Shown here: in pieces, positions 1 to 12,300 of the stretch
Layout of the letters: each line of letters begins with the position of its first letter
How positions within the stretch are numbered: position 1 is the first letter of the stretch
DNA from: Metridium senile
Lineage: Eukaryota; Cnidaria; Anthozoa; Actiniaria; Metridiidae
Reading direction: 5' to 3'
Assembly: GCA_949775045.1 (NCBI GenBank)
Contig: OX459097.1
Location: 682,001-746,000, forward strand
DNA: 64,000 nt
Program-made: the position numbers and the translations under genes
The notes under the pieces: generated by a model
What the model saw: only the letters and a program-made list of their open reading frames with translations
Databases searched by the model: none
What the model was told of the DNA's origin: nothing

Positions 1-190
1 GGGCCAGGCCGACCAACAGACACTTGAAGAATTTCATCATTGACTTTTAAATCTTATCTAGTTTTATAATTTGTATATATCTTTCTTATTTAGTTATTTA
101 TTTATAATTTTATTTATGTATTCTTTGTTTTTTACAGAGCTCTACTGAAAAGCATTTTTAAATGATGTAGGCCATCTGTTTAAAGATTGT

Positions 191-191
191 A

Positions 192-288
<97 letters not shown>
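191..288. repeat. (ATT)n microsatellite
   Basis: About 98 bp of uninterrupted ATT repeats, 3' of the last STKLD1-like exon found in the window. Confidence 0.95.
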
Positions 289-290
<2 letters not shown>

Positions 291-357
291 CAGCCCATGC
301 ATCAAGTGTTGTGTGGTGTTTATTAACTATATGGTGTGGAGGCAAAACAGGCCTAAC

Positions 358-3300
358 CTTCCATCGAAAGAGACCACAATGCCGAGCAGGCTGCTTCTAC
401 GAGTTCCACTACTTCATTGTGTCTCTCCATGGCACTGCACACATCTTGCAGACCACGCTCTGTAGTGACTATCTTACAGTTGTTCTCTGTCATGAAAGTA
501 AATACAGTCAATTAGTGACAATGATCAAGACATGATTATTAATTGAATTGTTAAATGACAAAATACAACAGAAAACAAAAACGAAAACAACATAAGAGAC
601 ATTGTCATCAACACTTGTAAATAAACTGTGTGTGTTGCGTCCATGTCTATATAATCTAAAATCTACGCACAAGAGAGCTACGACTGATTCATTCGTTAAC
701 CTTTCTGACATCATTAAAAGGTATGATCATCATTTTATCATCATTTATCAGACATCAATCCATCGACGAACGTGATATCCTATTAAAACACTCGTCAATA
801 AGTATCGCTCAACGGTGTTTACATGATCGTTCACAATAATAAACCAACATACCATTAACAGCAAGACTCCACAGTGCACCACAGCAGTTGGATGCTATCT
901 CAGCATTATCAGGGAACGCCCTCATGGATGCCAACACATCTTGAACTCCACCTAGTCGACCAATCACCTCTGCTGCTGCCTCTGTAAGGAAACCAAGACA
1001 AGATGATTTGTAGAGTTGTATTATTTATCAGCAGCTGTTGCGCAGCGTTTTACATATCATGATATAACTGTTTTCATTAACCCGTGAAAGATAATTTAGT
1101 GTATTGCTATTTAATGCACCTTAATTCCATTCTGTTCTTTTGTTGTCATTTGACTATAACTAACACACTTTGAAGAACAGAATACAGATAATCACCCCCT
1201 CAGTGTTTGTCATTGATTAGAAATCTGAACCTACAAGGGTGTATATTCTTGCAATGTGCATGGTTATTATTGTATGCAGTCGTAGTTTGGATAAGCCAGA
1301 CGCAATGTTGTCTCCCCACAAGTATTAGACCATGTAACAAATATATTTAGCTCAAAAGTATAGAGCTAACATCAAACGTTCCGTACTCTGTCATAGAGTT
1401 ATCGAGACCTCCAAGCCAATCAGAGCGTGCTATCTATATAGAGTTATCGAGACCTCCCAGCCAATCAGAGCGTGCTATCTATATAGAGTTATCGAGACCT
1501 CCCAGCCAATCAGAGCGTGCTATCTATATAGAGTTATCGAGACCTCCCAGCCAATCAGAGCGTGCTATCTATATAGAGTTATCGAGACCTCCCAGCCAAT
1601 CAGAGCGTGCTATCTATATAGAGTTATCGAGACCTCCAAGCCAATCAGAGCGTGCTATCTATATAGAGTTATCGAGACCTCCAAGCCAATCAGAGCGTGC
1701 TATCTATATAGAGTTATCGAGACCTCCAAGCCAATCAGAGCGTGCTATCTATATAGAGTTATCGAGACCTCCAAGCCAATCAGAGCGTGCTATCTATATA
1801 GAGTTATCGAGACCTCCAAGCCAATCAGAGCGTGCTATCTATATAGAGTTATCGAGACCTCCCAGCCAATCAGAGCGTGCTATCCATATAGAGTTATCGA
1901 GACCTCCCAGCCAATCAGAGCGTGCTATCTATATAGAGTTATCGAGACCTCCCAGCCAATCAGAGCGTGCTATCTATATAGAGTTATCGAGACCTCCAAG
2001 CCAATCAGAGCGTGCTATCTATATAGAGTTATCGAGACCTCCCAGCCAATCAGAGCGTGCTATCTATATAGAGTTATCGAGACCTCCCAGCCAATCAGAG
2101 CGTGCTATCTATATAGAGTTATCGAGACCTCCCAGCCAATCAGAGCGTGCTATCTATATAGAGTTATCAAGACCTCCCAGCCAATCAGAGCGTGCTATCT
2201 ATATAGAGTTATCGAGACCTCCAAGCCAATCAGAGCGTGCTATCTATATAGAGTTATCGAGACCTCCCAGCCAATCAGAGCGTGCTATCTATATAGAGTT
2301 ATCAAGACCTCCCAGCCAATCAGAGCGTGCTATCTATATCAATTATTTTATTAAGCATGTATAGTTGTTATCACTCTGGGACCCCCACAGTTGCTTTATA
2401 CTACTTTGTACAGCTGCGTATCCAGCGTGGTCGTCCTTGTGGTGTAGTGGTTAACACATTGGACTAGAAAGCCGAAACCGTGGGATTCAATTCGTGTATC
2501 TGTACGTATAGTTGCGTTAGGTACAATCTTACCATCTGCAGAGAGAAGCATCAGGAGCTGACATGCATTGGTTTGAAGATCTGATGAACCTGAATGAGAC
2601 TAGAAAACAAACGATAGGTAATATATTATGAAATTTGTAACACTGACACTGTTAAGTACTGACAATTCTAGCTTTAGTCCTTCATCGGAGTAAAAGGGCT
2701 ATATATATAAAAGCTTGAAACGTCTTTAAGTTAAGTCAACATTTTTTACGGTGTTACAAATGTCAACCTATCGTTTATATCAAACAAAAAATACACTGGA
2801 TGGCTGAAGATATGGTCATAGGAAATTAAGACTTACTCTCAATGCTAGAACAACTGGCTGAATAACATCAGCGGTAAAGACTACTTCAGACTCTTCAGCT
2901 GAAAAATACATATAGTATGTAATCACTGTTATGATAATAATCACTGTTATGATAATAATCACTGTTATGATAATAATCACTGTTATGATAATAATCACTG
3001 TTATGATAATAATCACTGTTATGATAATAATCACTGTTATGATAATAATCACTGTTATGATAATAATCACTGTTATGATAATAATCACTGTTATGATAAT
3101 AATCACTGTTATGATAATAATCACTGTTATGATAATAATCACTGTTATGATAATAATCACTGTTATGATAATAATCACTGTTATGATAATAATCACTGTT
3201 ATGATAATAATCACTGTTATGATAATAATCACTGTTATGATAATAATCACTGTTATGATAATAATCACTGTTATGATAATAATCACTGTTATGATAATAA

Positions 3301-6300
3301 TCACTGTTATGATAATAATCACTGTTATGATAATAATCACTGTTATGATAATAATCACTGTTATGATAATAATCACTGTTATGATAATAATCACTGTTAT
3401 GATAATAATCACTGTTATGATAATAATCACTGTTATGATAATAATCACTGTTATGATAATAATCACTGTTATGATAATAATCACTGTTATGATAATAATC
3501 ACTGTTATGATAATAATCACTGTTATGATAATAATCACTGTTATGATAATAATCACTGTTATGATAATAATCACTGTTATGATAATAATCACTGTTATGA
3601 TAATAATCACTGTTATGATAATAATCACTGTTATGATAATAATCACTGTTATGATAATAATCACTGTTATGATAATAATCACTGTTATGATAATAATCAC
3701 TGTTATGATAATAATCACTGTTATGATAATAATCACTGTTATGATAATAATCACTGTTATGATAATAATCACTGTTATGATAATAATCACTGTTATGATA
3801 ATAATCACTGTTATGATAATAATCACTGTTATGATAATTATCACTGTTATGATAATAATCACTGTTATGATAATAATCACTGTTATGATAATAATCACTG
3901 TTATGATAATAATCACTGTTATGATAATAATCACTGTTATGATAATAATCACTGTTATGATAATAATCACTGTTATGATAATAATCACTGTTATGATAAT
4001 AATCACTGTTATGATAATAATCACTGTTATGATAATAATCACTGTTATGATAATAATCACTGTTATGATAATAATCACTGTTATGATAATAATCACTGTT
4101 ATGATAATAATCACTGTTATGATAATAATCACTGTTATGATAATAATCACTGTTATGATAATAATCACTGTTATGATAATAATCACTGTTATGATAATAA
4201 TCACTGTTATGATAATAATCACTGTTATGATAATAATCACTGTTATGATAATAATCACTATTATCATCGTTACTATTATCATCATTATCGCTATCGTTAT
4301 GATCACCACTATTATAGCCATAATAATAATCATTATTATTATCATCATCAACTTCACAATCATCATCAACTTCATTGTCATCAATAATGTCATCATTATT
4401 ATCACCACCACTATTATTTTAATCATCAACATCAACATCATCATCATCATCACCAACATCATCACTATTATCACCAACATCATCACCAACATCATCACCA
4501 TCATCATCATCATCACCAACATCATCACTATTATCACCAACATCACCATCACCAACATCATCACCACCATCATCATCATCACCATCATCATCACCAACAT
4601 CATCACTATTATCACCAACATCATCACCAACATCATCACCATCATCATCATCATCACCAACATCATCACCATCATCATCATCATCATCACCAACATCATC
4701 ACCATCATCACCATTATCACCAACATCACCATCACCAACATCATCATCACCATCACCACCATCATTATCATCATCATCACCACCATCATCATTATCATCA
4801 CCAACATCATCACCAACATCATCATCATCACCAACATCATCACCATCACCATCATCACCAACATCATCACATACATCATCACCACCATCATCATCATCAC
4901 CATCACCACCATCATCATCATCACCATCATCATCATCATTACCACCATCATCACCATTGTGTATCCATATTGTTTTTATTACCATTAGGGATGATGTTCA
5001 CAAAGATCCTGCATCCATAAATCTGTATCTTTTGGCATCCAACATTACTCTTCATAGTAGCAGCAATAGTTTTCTGTGTTGGACCATTCAGGGACACGCC
5101 TACAACATAGCAAAACAAGTTGATAGCTTTCTCATATTTTACTTGAAAACTGTCATCAGATAGTCAGCCATTACTCAGCAAAACAAGTTGATAGCTTTCT
5201 CATTATTTACTTGAAAACTGTCATCAGATTGTCAGCCATTACTCAGCTCTTACCTTGCTCTCTTGTGATCTTTTCAAGATGTTTAAATGCTTCCACCTAA
5301 CAAAAAGGGAAATACTTTCTATCAAAGACAACAATAGAATTTCAACTGTAAGTACATGTGACATCAAAACAGGCATGTATAATTAATAAGGTATTTGAAC
5401 CCCTGACCTCTTTTGGTGCAGGGGAGCACAGCAGAAACTGGTCTTCCTGTGGTAATAACTAAAAAGTGCACTGCTAATAGGCGCTTTTATGAATCAATGC
5501 ACAGGCTCTAAAACTTAACCAATATGAGAGATGTATGTGTTAAATAAATAAGTCACCACAAACCTGACATGCTTCTGAGTCTTTATTTTCTTTCATATAT
5601 TCTACATAAACCAAAACATCAGATATCACAATTAGAGCTGAATAATGTTATGTTTCATACATGTATATCAAATAGATTGGCATCACACTACCAACTCTAT
5701 GAGCCTACATGCCACAGCTAATATAGGTTGTTTGAATGATGATTTGCTAGAAATTGAACATGATTAATTATGTTAAAAAAATACATTATGATAGTATAAA
5801 CTTACGTAAAACACCAGCAACACCCTTGTCTTTAGGAACAGGCTTGACAGTCGCTGAGAAACATAAACAATGCTTTTAGTACAGTCAACAAGTAAGTAAG
5901 TAAGTACCGGTAAGTAAGTAAGTAAGTAAGTAATAGGTAATATAATGAAATTTGTAACACCGTCAAAAATGTTGACTTAACTTTACTGACGTTTCAAGCT
6001 TTAGCCCTTTGTTTACTCTGAGGAAGGGCTAAAGCTCGAAACGTCAGTAAAGTTAAGTCAACATTTTTTACGGTGTTACAAATTTCATTATATTACCTAT
6101 CATTTATATCAAACACCGACACAGCCTATACTAGTTTACTCACTAATTCTCAAGTAAGTAAGTAAGTAAGCAAGCAAGCAAGTAAGTAAGGTAGGTAAGA
6201 AGAAGGTAGACAGGAAGAAATTAAGAAAAGAATGGGCAGTCAAATAAATGAACAAGTTGGTTAATAAACTTACCTTTTTTCTTTTCAGCAGACCCTAGAA

Positions 6301-9300
6301 AATAACAACAACAATTATTAAAGGTAAGAGTGATATAGGTAATAGTGATATCAGACATTGTACATCTAATTAGCAAACATGTAACCAAAATGACCAGGTT
6401 AACTAACCTGTTTTCTTAGCTGATCCTGAACCAATCTTAGGTGTTTTGCCTGTTAAAGCTATACAGGACTTGACATAAGGAAGATCTAACAGCTCTCTAG
6501 TAGGTACAAAAACAAAGCAATCAAATAAAGATAAAGGACTCAAAGAAACTGTCAATGAAATGAAGAGATACTATACACAGTAAATATTTGAATCAATCAA
6601 TCAACCTTTATTTAGTACCAAATAGTTTACGAAAGTAGTAATAATATAATAGTACACACACTGCTTTTGTGGTACATGCCAGCTGTAACAGCTTTGGACC
6701 AGTCGAGACAGCTGGCAATGAATGAATGAAAGATGTGAAGGCTTACTTTGCTGATGGTCGTTGCTGGAAGTTTCTTCTCAACATTGTACGAATAAGCTGA
6801 CACAAATCGCTGCAGTAGTTTTGCTGGAATATAGTAGCCAATGTCAGTACATAGTAAGTTATCAATCTTTTGAAGCTTGTCAATGCACTAAAGAAACACT
6901 CCTAATCTCCATCATTGACAACGAGAGAGATCCGTTGAACCTTAGACTTCTAGAGGCCTTCTATATTAAGAAACACAATCCCACCATCAACTCCCGTGAG
7001 GAAAGGAGTGAACTAGATCTCCTTTTGTTTTAACCTTTACGGTTGATCAACTACAAGCGTATTTCCAACATGTAAATTTATCTATCATTTAGTCTCTGAT
7101 GATGCCGTTGACGGCGAAAAGCTCAGACTCTTAATAAAATACATTTATAGTAGCAAGGCCTAACTCAATCCATTATCCTATTATAGTAAGTTATGTTTGT
7201 GTTGATAGCTACTGATTAAAGTATTGTACCTTGTTTTTGATTTGTTCCAGTGTTTCCTCCAAGATTTGTGGAGATTGTTTGATTTGAAACAACACAGAGG
7301 ACATCTGGGCTGACTGCAAAGGCATAATTTAGTTAATTTAATATAGCAAGATAAGATTAAACCACCACTTAACATGTTCATGTAACAAAATCAGAAACAG
7401 CATGATTAACAACAACAACACTAACAGTGTTACAACAAAACAGTCAGAACACTAGCAATGACAACAACAACAACAAAACAACATCTAGAAAACTAGTGAT
7501 GTCAATAACATTAAACAATGACAACAGCAACAACTATAATTACAACAGCAATAGCAATGACAACAATTACAGTCATAACAACAGCAGTAACAACTACAAC
7601 AGCAACAAAAGCAGCAGCAGGAAAAGTCGGAGAACAAATCTGCATGTATATAAATTGCTATCATTCTTACGTCCATGAAACCACAGGTTGCCATTTCAAG
7701 AAAGATGCATCCTAACGACCACACATCACTTCTCTCATCATATCTAACATCAGTTAAGAAATACTATAACTGTCATCACTGGAAGATGAAATGATGATGA
7801 TGATGGTAGTTATGATGTATGAAAATATTTCCATTAGATAAAGTCATAAACATGGTCTCCCATCACTCCCCGTCAGGGCTCTTCTGTGAGGCTCACTCAC
7901 ACTCACTACCACTACATTCCATATTTACAACACACAAATCGATCTGCACACATGTTGATTTTTGTGGAGGGAGGAAAACCGGATAACCCGGGGGAAAAAA
8001 CTTGTGGCATGAGAGAGAACAACACATCAAACAAACACATTGAACCCAGGTTACAGTGGTGAAAGGCCAACGCTCTCATTGCTAGGCTACTCATGCTACC
8101 ATGGTAATGATAACAATGTTCATATAATCAGGTCGATGATACAATGGTGATGGTAATGACAATAAAATGGTGGTGGTGATATGTCAATACTAATTGTGGA
8201 TACGGTCTTTCTAAAACTTCAGGCGCCATCCAGTTCATAGTTCCTACAAGAAACAATGAAGATGTTTAATAATTGATGCCTCTCTAATTTTCCGTGCTTG
8301 ATGTCTGATCTAATTCTTTAAATTACATCACATTGTAATAATTTCAAAAGAATGTTTTTTTATTTCAAAAGCGGAAAACTAAGTGTTCTAATTAAGGTTC
8401 TAACTAAGCTTGATTAATAGAAGGGTCCATTAAAGGTCTCAGATACTCCAGGGCCCACTGTCAATTGGCGTCATACGCCATAGTGGTGTCCTGCCTTCAT
8501 ATGAAGGAAAAAGCAATAAACAAATGTTGATAGTCTAGTTCATTCTGTATTCCCCAGTAGTAATTAGTTACAAACATATCTTACCAACAGTAGTCCTGGT
8601 CCTTGTTCTTGCATCATCCATGATTGTTGCAACACCAAAGTCACCTTATTGGAAAGACATATAATTATACATTTAATTGTCTATTAATAGCATGCATTAC
8701 AGGTAATAAATAATATTCTATTCAGAAGGCCTACATCATAGAGTATGATATTCAGTAAGGCTCTGGAGAGTCGGAAAGAATAATTATGATAATAATACAT
8801 AAAATCATCAAAATTACACTTAGCAATTAAATTATTATTTAATAATAAGTAATACAATAAAGAGTGATAAAAATTAAAAAAGATAAAAATTATCAAATAA
8901 TGTCACTAGGTATAGTCTGTATAAAAATCTAAAAAAATCTAAAGCATAATAATATTATACATGTAATAAGTGTGTCCCAACAGAGCTCGACATATGCAAT
9001 ATACTGGGTGGTTCTATAGTTAATTCACATAGGTACAATTGTGAATTTAAAGAGAAATGTTCTAGTAACCTACAATCATTGACAAAACTGTTGGCACGAA
9101 TGTGATAAAGTGATTTTAGGACAGCTGAGATTCTACTCCTCCCCCCACTCCCTTCTCAATGTTGAGGAGGGAGTCATTGTTTGGTGCTTATGTGGTTGAC
9201 CTATCAATGCGCTATCATTTCGCACCAACATTGATGTGGGGGGGAGGGGGGGAGGTAGAATTTTTTTTATACTTAAAATAAATGAAGTAGTCACTATGAG

Positions 9301-12300
9301 GTAAAATACTAAAATCGTGCCAACTACTTTTGACAATGATTAAAGAAAAGATGTCTCCCAGCTATTAAAATTCATGACATATTTGCTTGAATTGGTGACA
9401 TAATATATTCTGCCATGAAGGTGCATGGCCAAGGCAATCAGGTTTACAGTGACTTACCAATAGTAACGTCGCCATTATCCTCCATGAATATATTACTGGG
9501 CTTTAAATCCCTGGAACATCAAACAAACCTTCATGAGCATCACAACTTATCAATTATATCTAATCACTAAATATTGGACTGGAAAAATTTTAATTTGTTA
9601 ATTCATGCAAATATTGTTAATTTAATAGAAAGAAATCTTGAAAATCTGAATAGTTTTTCATTGAATCATGCAAGACAGGCTGACATCCAATGTGCACTGA
9701 AAGTGTATTGTATTCTTTGTTAGCTACATTCTGTTCTTTAATAAACATTTCAGGAATTCACATGTCTGATTATAAAACAATAGATTCCATTCATGGCTAG
9801 AGTTGATGAATCTATACATTCACAGTATTTTATCCACTCCAGTCTCGACTCAATCTATTTAAACAATAGAGTAGTTGAATTGAGGGCATTATGCTGTGAT
9901 AGATGCCCGCGGAAACTGGATGTTCAGAAAAACAAAATAAATAGTCGCCCGAGAACACAGTTGAGGGTGACTATGAAGTTTTGAGGAACATCCAGTTTCC
10001 AAGGGCAACTATCACAGTATTATGCCCGAGATTTTAACTGCTCTATTGTTTTTATTATTCAATGACAAAATTTTCCAAAGCGGATGAAAAGCTCAACAGG
10101 CACTATGTGCTGATAGTATCCCTCCGCGGCGGGCACTTTCATGTCACGTGATCGCCCCTCGACTAATGAGAGCGGTGGAAAATTTTTTGTTGAATTATAA
10201 TTTTTCATGGTCAGTGAAATGAATAGTTCTTTTCACAGTTCCGTTCAGTGACCACGAATGATGGTTCCAATTAAGTCAAGGTTCCTGTTGCTGCACATGA
10301 TAAATTATAGTTTTCCTATACACATGAGCAATGGGAACCTCGACTTAGAACTATTATTTGTGGTCATTGAACAGAACTGTGAAATTGTCTATCAGGGGAA
10401 GGGCTAGAGTGAATCTATATTGCTGTTTCTATTGAATTACGTATCTAGACTATGTATTATTCACTAAATGGTAAATGAAGAAGATGTTAAAGTTAAGTTT
10501 GTACCTGTGGATGACTTGTTTGTCATGTACAAACACTAGAGCTGATATTGTTTGACCAAACCACTTCTTTAAAACCTACAAACACATATTAATGTAAGTA
10601 TTATACACATCTTGAATTGAATAGGATGAGATGAGAATGAAAAGGGATGGAATGAAAAGGGATGAAACAAGATGGGATGAAAATGAATGAAATGGAAAGA
10701 AAATCAATTTGAGATATTAATTATGTGACGGGACATGGTAATGGGATAAAATGGGACTGGATGAATTGGGAAAGAATGGAATAGGATAGAATTGGAAAGA
10801 AATCAAATGAGAGAAAATTAATGGGATAGAATATGATTGGATGCAAATAGATGTGTTGGACAGGAAGGTAATTAATGAAAACCATAACTTAGTAACCCAC
10901 CATTTCACTAATTGCTTCACCTTTGGATCTTCTTTGTTTTAGAGCTTTATCAAGATCACCTATATACCATAATGATTATAGTTACTGTTATACTCCATCT
11001 TAGTCCACTTCCATAAAGTTAACCAATTACATTCCAATAGAGTATTATGTTATACAATATCATTTATTAACTCAGATGAATGAGCTATCTTATTGGATAA
11101 TTACAAAATTAGTGAACTAAATGCTGCAATCTGATTGGTTACATGTAGGTTAAAGAAAGTGGTCCCAGTTAGTGTCAGTATTGGCACTGTAGTGAAACAT
11201 AGGCTATGTACAGTCCACACACTGAAGCTTGCAAAGGATGCTGGTAATATGTGTGGTGTATAATGCAACATACTAGTAGTAAAGCATAAAGGCGATGTTA
11301 CAGTTCAGCGACGATTTTTCACTATAAGCCGTTGCACAAAAAAATTGATGCATGTGACATGCCACATACGCAGATTTTTGGATACGACAACACGTTGCAA
11401 GCGAGTTTTTGATTCAGCTTCAAAAACTCGCAACGCGAAATAATGAATATTCAGCAAGTTGATGCGTGTAACAGTAACATGTTGAATTTGTAGGAATATT
11501 GCACACAAAAACGGCTCATGTAACATGTATAAGGAATTGTCAACCCGTATCGCGAAAAATTGTCACTGAAAATCATTGCGTGCAACACCAGCTTAATGAT
11601 TATTATGTGGATGTAGGAGGATGATAGTGGGCAGGGTGGTGTATTGGGGGCCTGGTACACTACAGGGTACCCATTACAGTACACTCATATTATGCTGATT
11701 TGGATAGTTTTAGATGCATAGATTGAAAATGATTGTATAGAAATTGAGTGATACAAAATTGTACCTAGCATTACATAGGTTGAAGCAACTTTACATATAT
11801 ACCTACCTAGTTTATAATATTTCATTACAATACACACAAACATGGCTGATTCCTGAAGATTAAAAGGAACATGTGTCAGAATTGGCTGTAATAATTAATA
11901 AATCATTAATTATCAAATATTGAATGAACTGAGTATGAAATATGAAAATAATGCAGAGCGAGGAGCCAAAGCTATAAGGTGGATAACTCTCTTGGCACAA
12001 ACGTGTTGGTATACAAATGTGATAAAATCATTTTAATTTAGCACTGCTGAAATTCTGCTGCTCAATCCCCCCACCCCCTTGGCAATATTGAGGAGGGAGT
12101 CATTGTTTGGTGCTTATGTGGTTGGCCTTCAATACACTATCATTTCACACCAACATTGATGTGGGGGGGGGGGGGGGGGGGATTTTGAAACAAACCCAAA
12201 CTCAATCAAAAATGAATGAATGAATGAATGAGTTAAAATAAATAAAATTACCTCTTTATCCCATGTAACAAAGAATTCCTTGTAGCCACAGGTATAGGGA

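Noticed and set aside
1396..2340. CRISPR-like regular array
   Set aside because: The whole 45-bp unit repeats with no unique spacers, and the locus is in an animal gene intron.
2432..2502. Functional tRNA gene
   Set aside because: A- and B-box-like words are present but no paired acceptor stem or clean anticodon arm was found; a SINE head fits better.
2816..4988. Long open frames on both strands across the 18-bp array and triplet tract (Ile/Thr/Val- or Asp/Gly-rich)
   Set aside because: They result from an 18-bp unit without stops and from CAT repeats; the translations are pure low complexity and lie inside an intron of the kinase gene.
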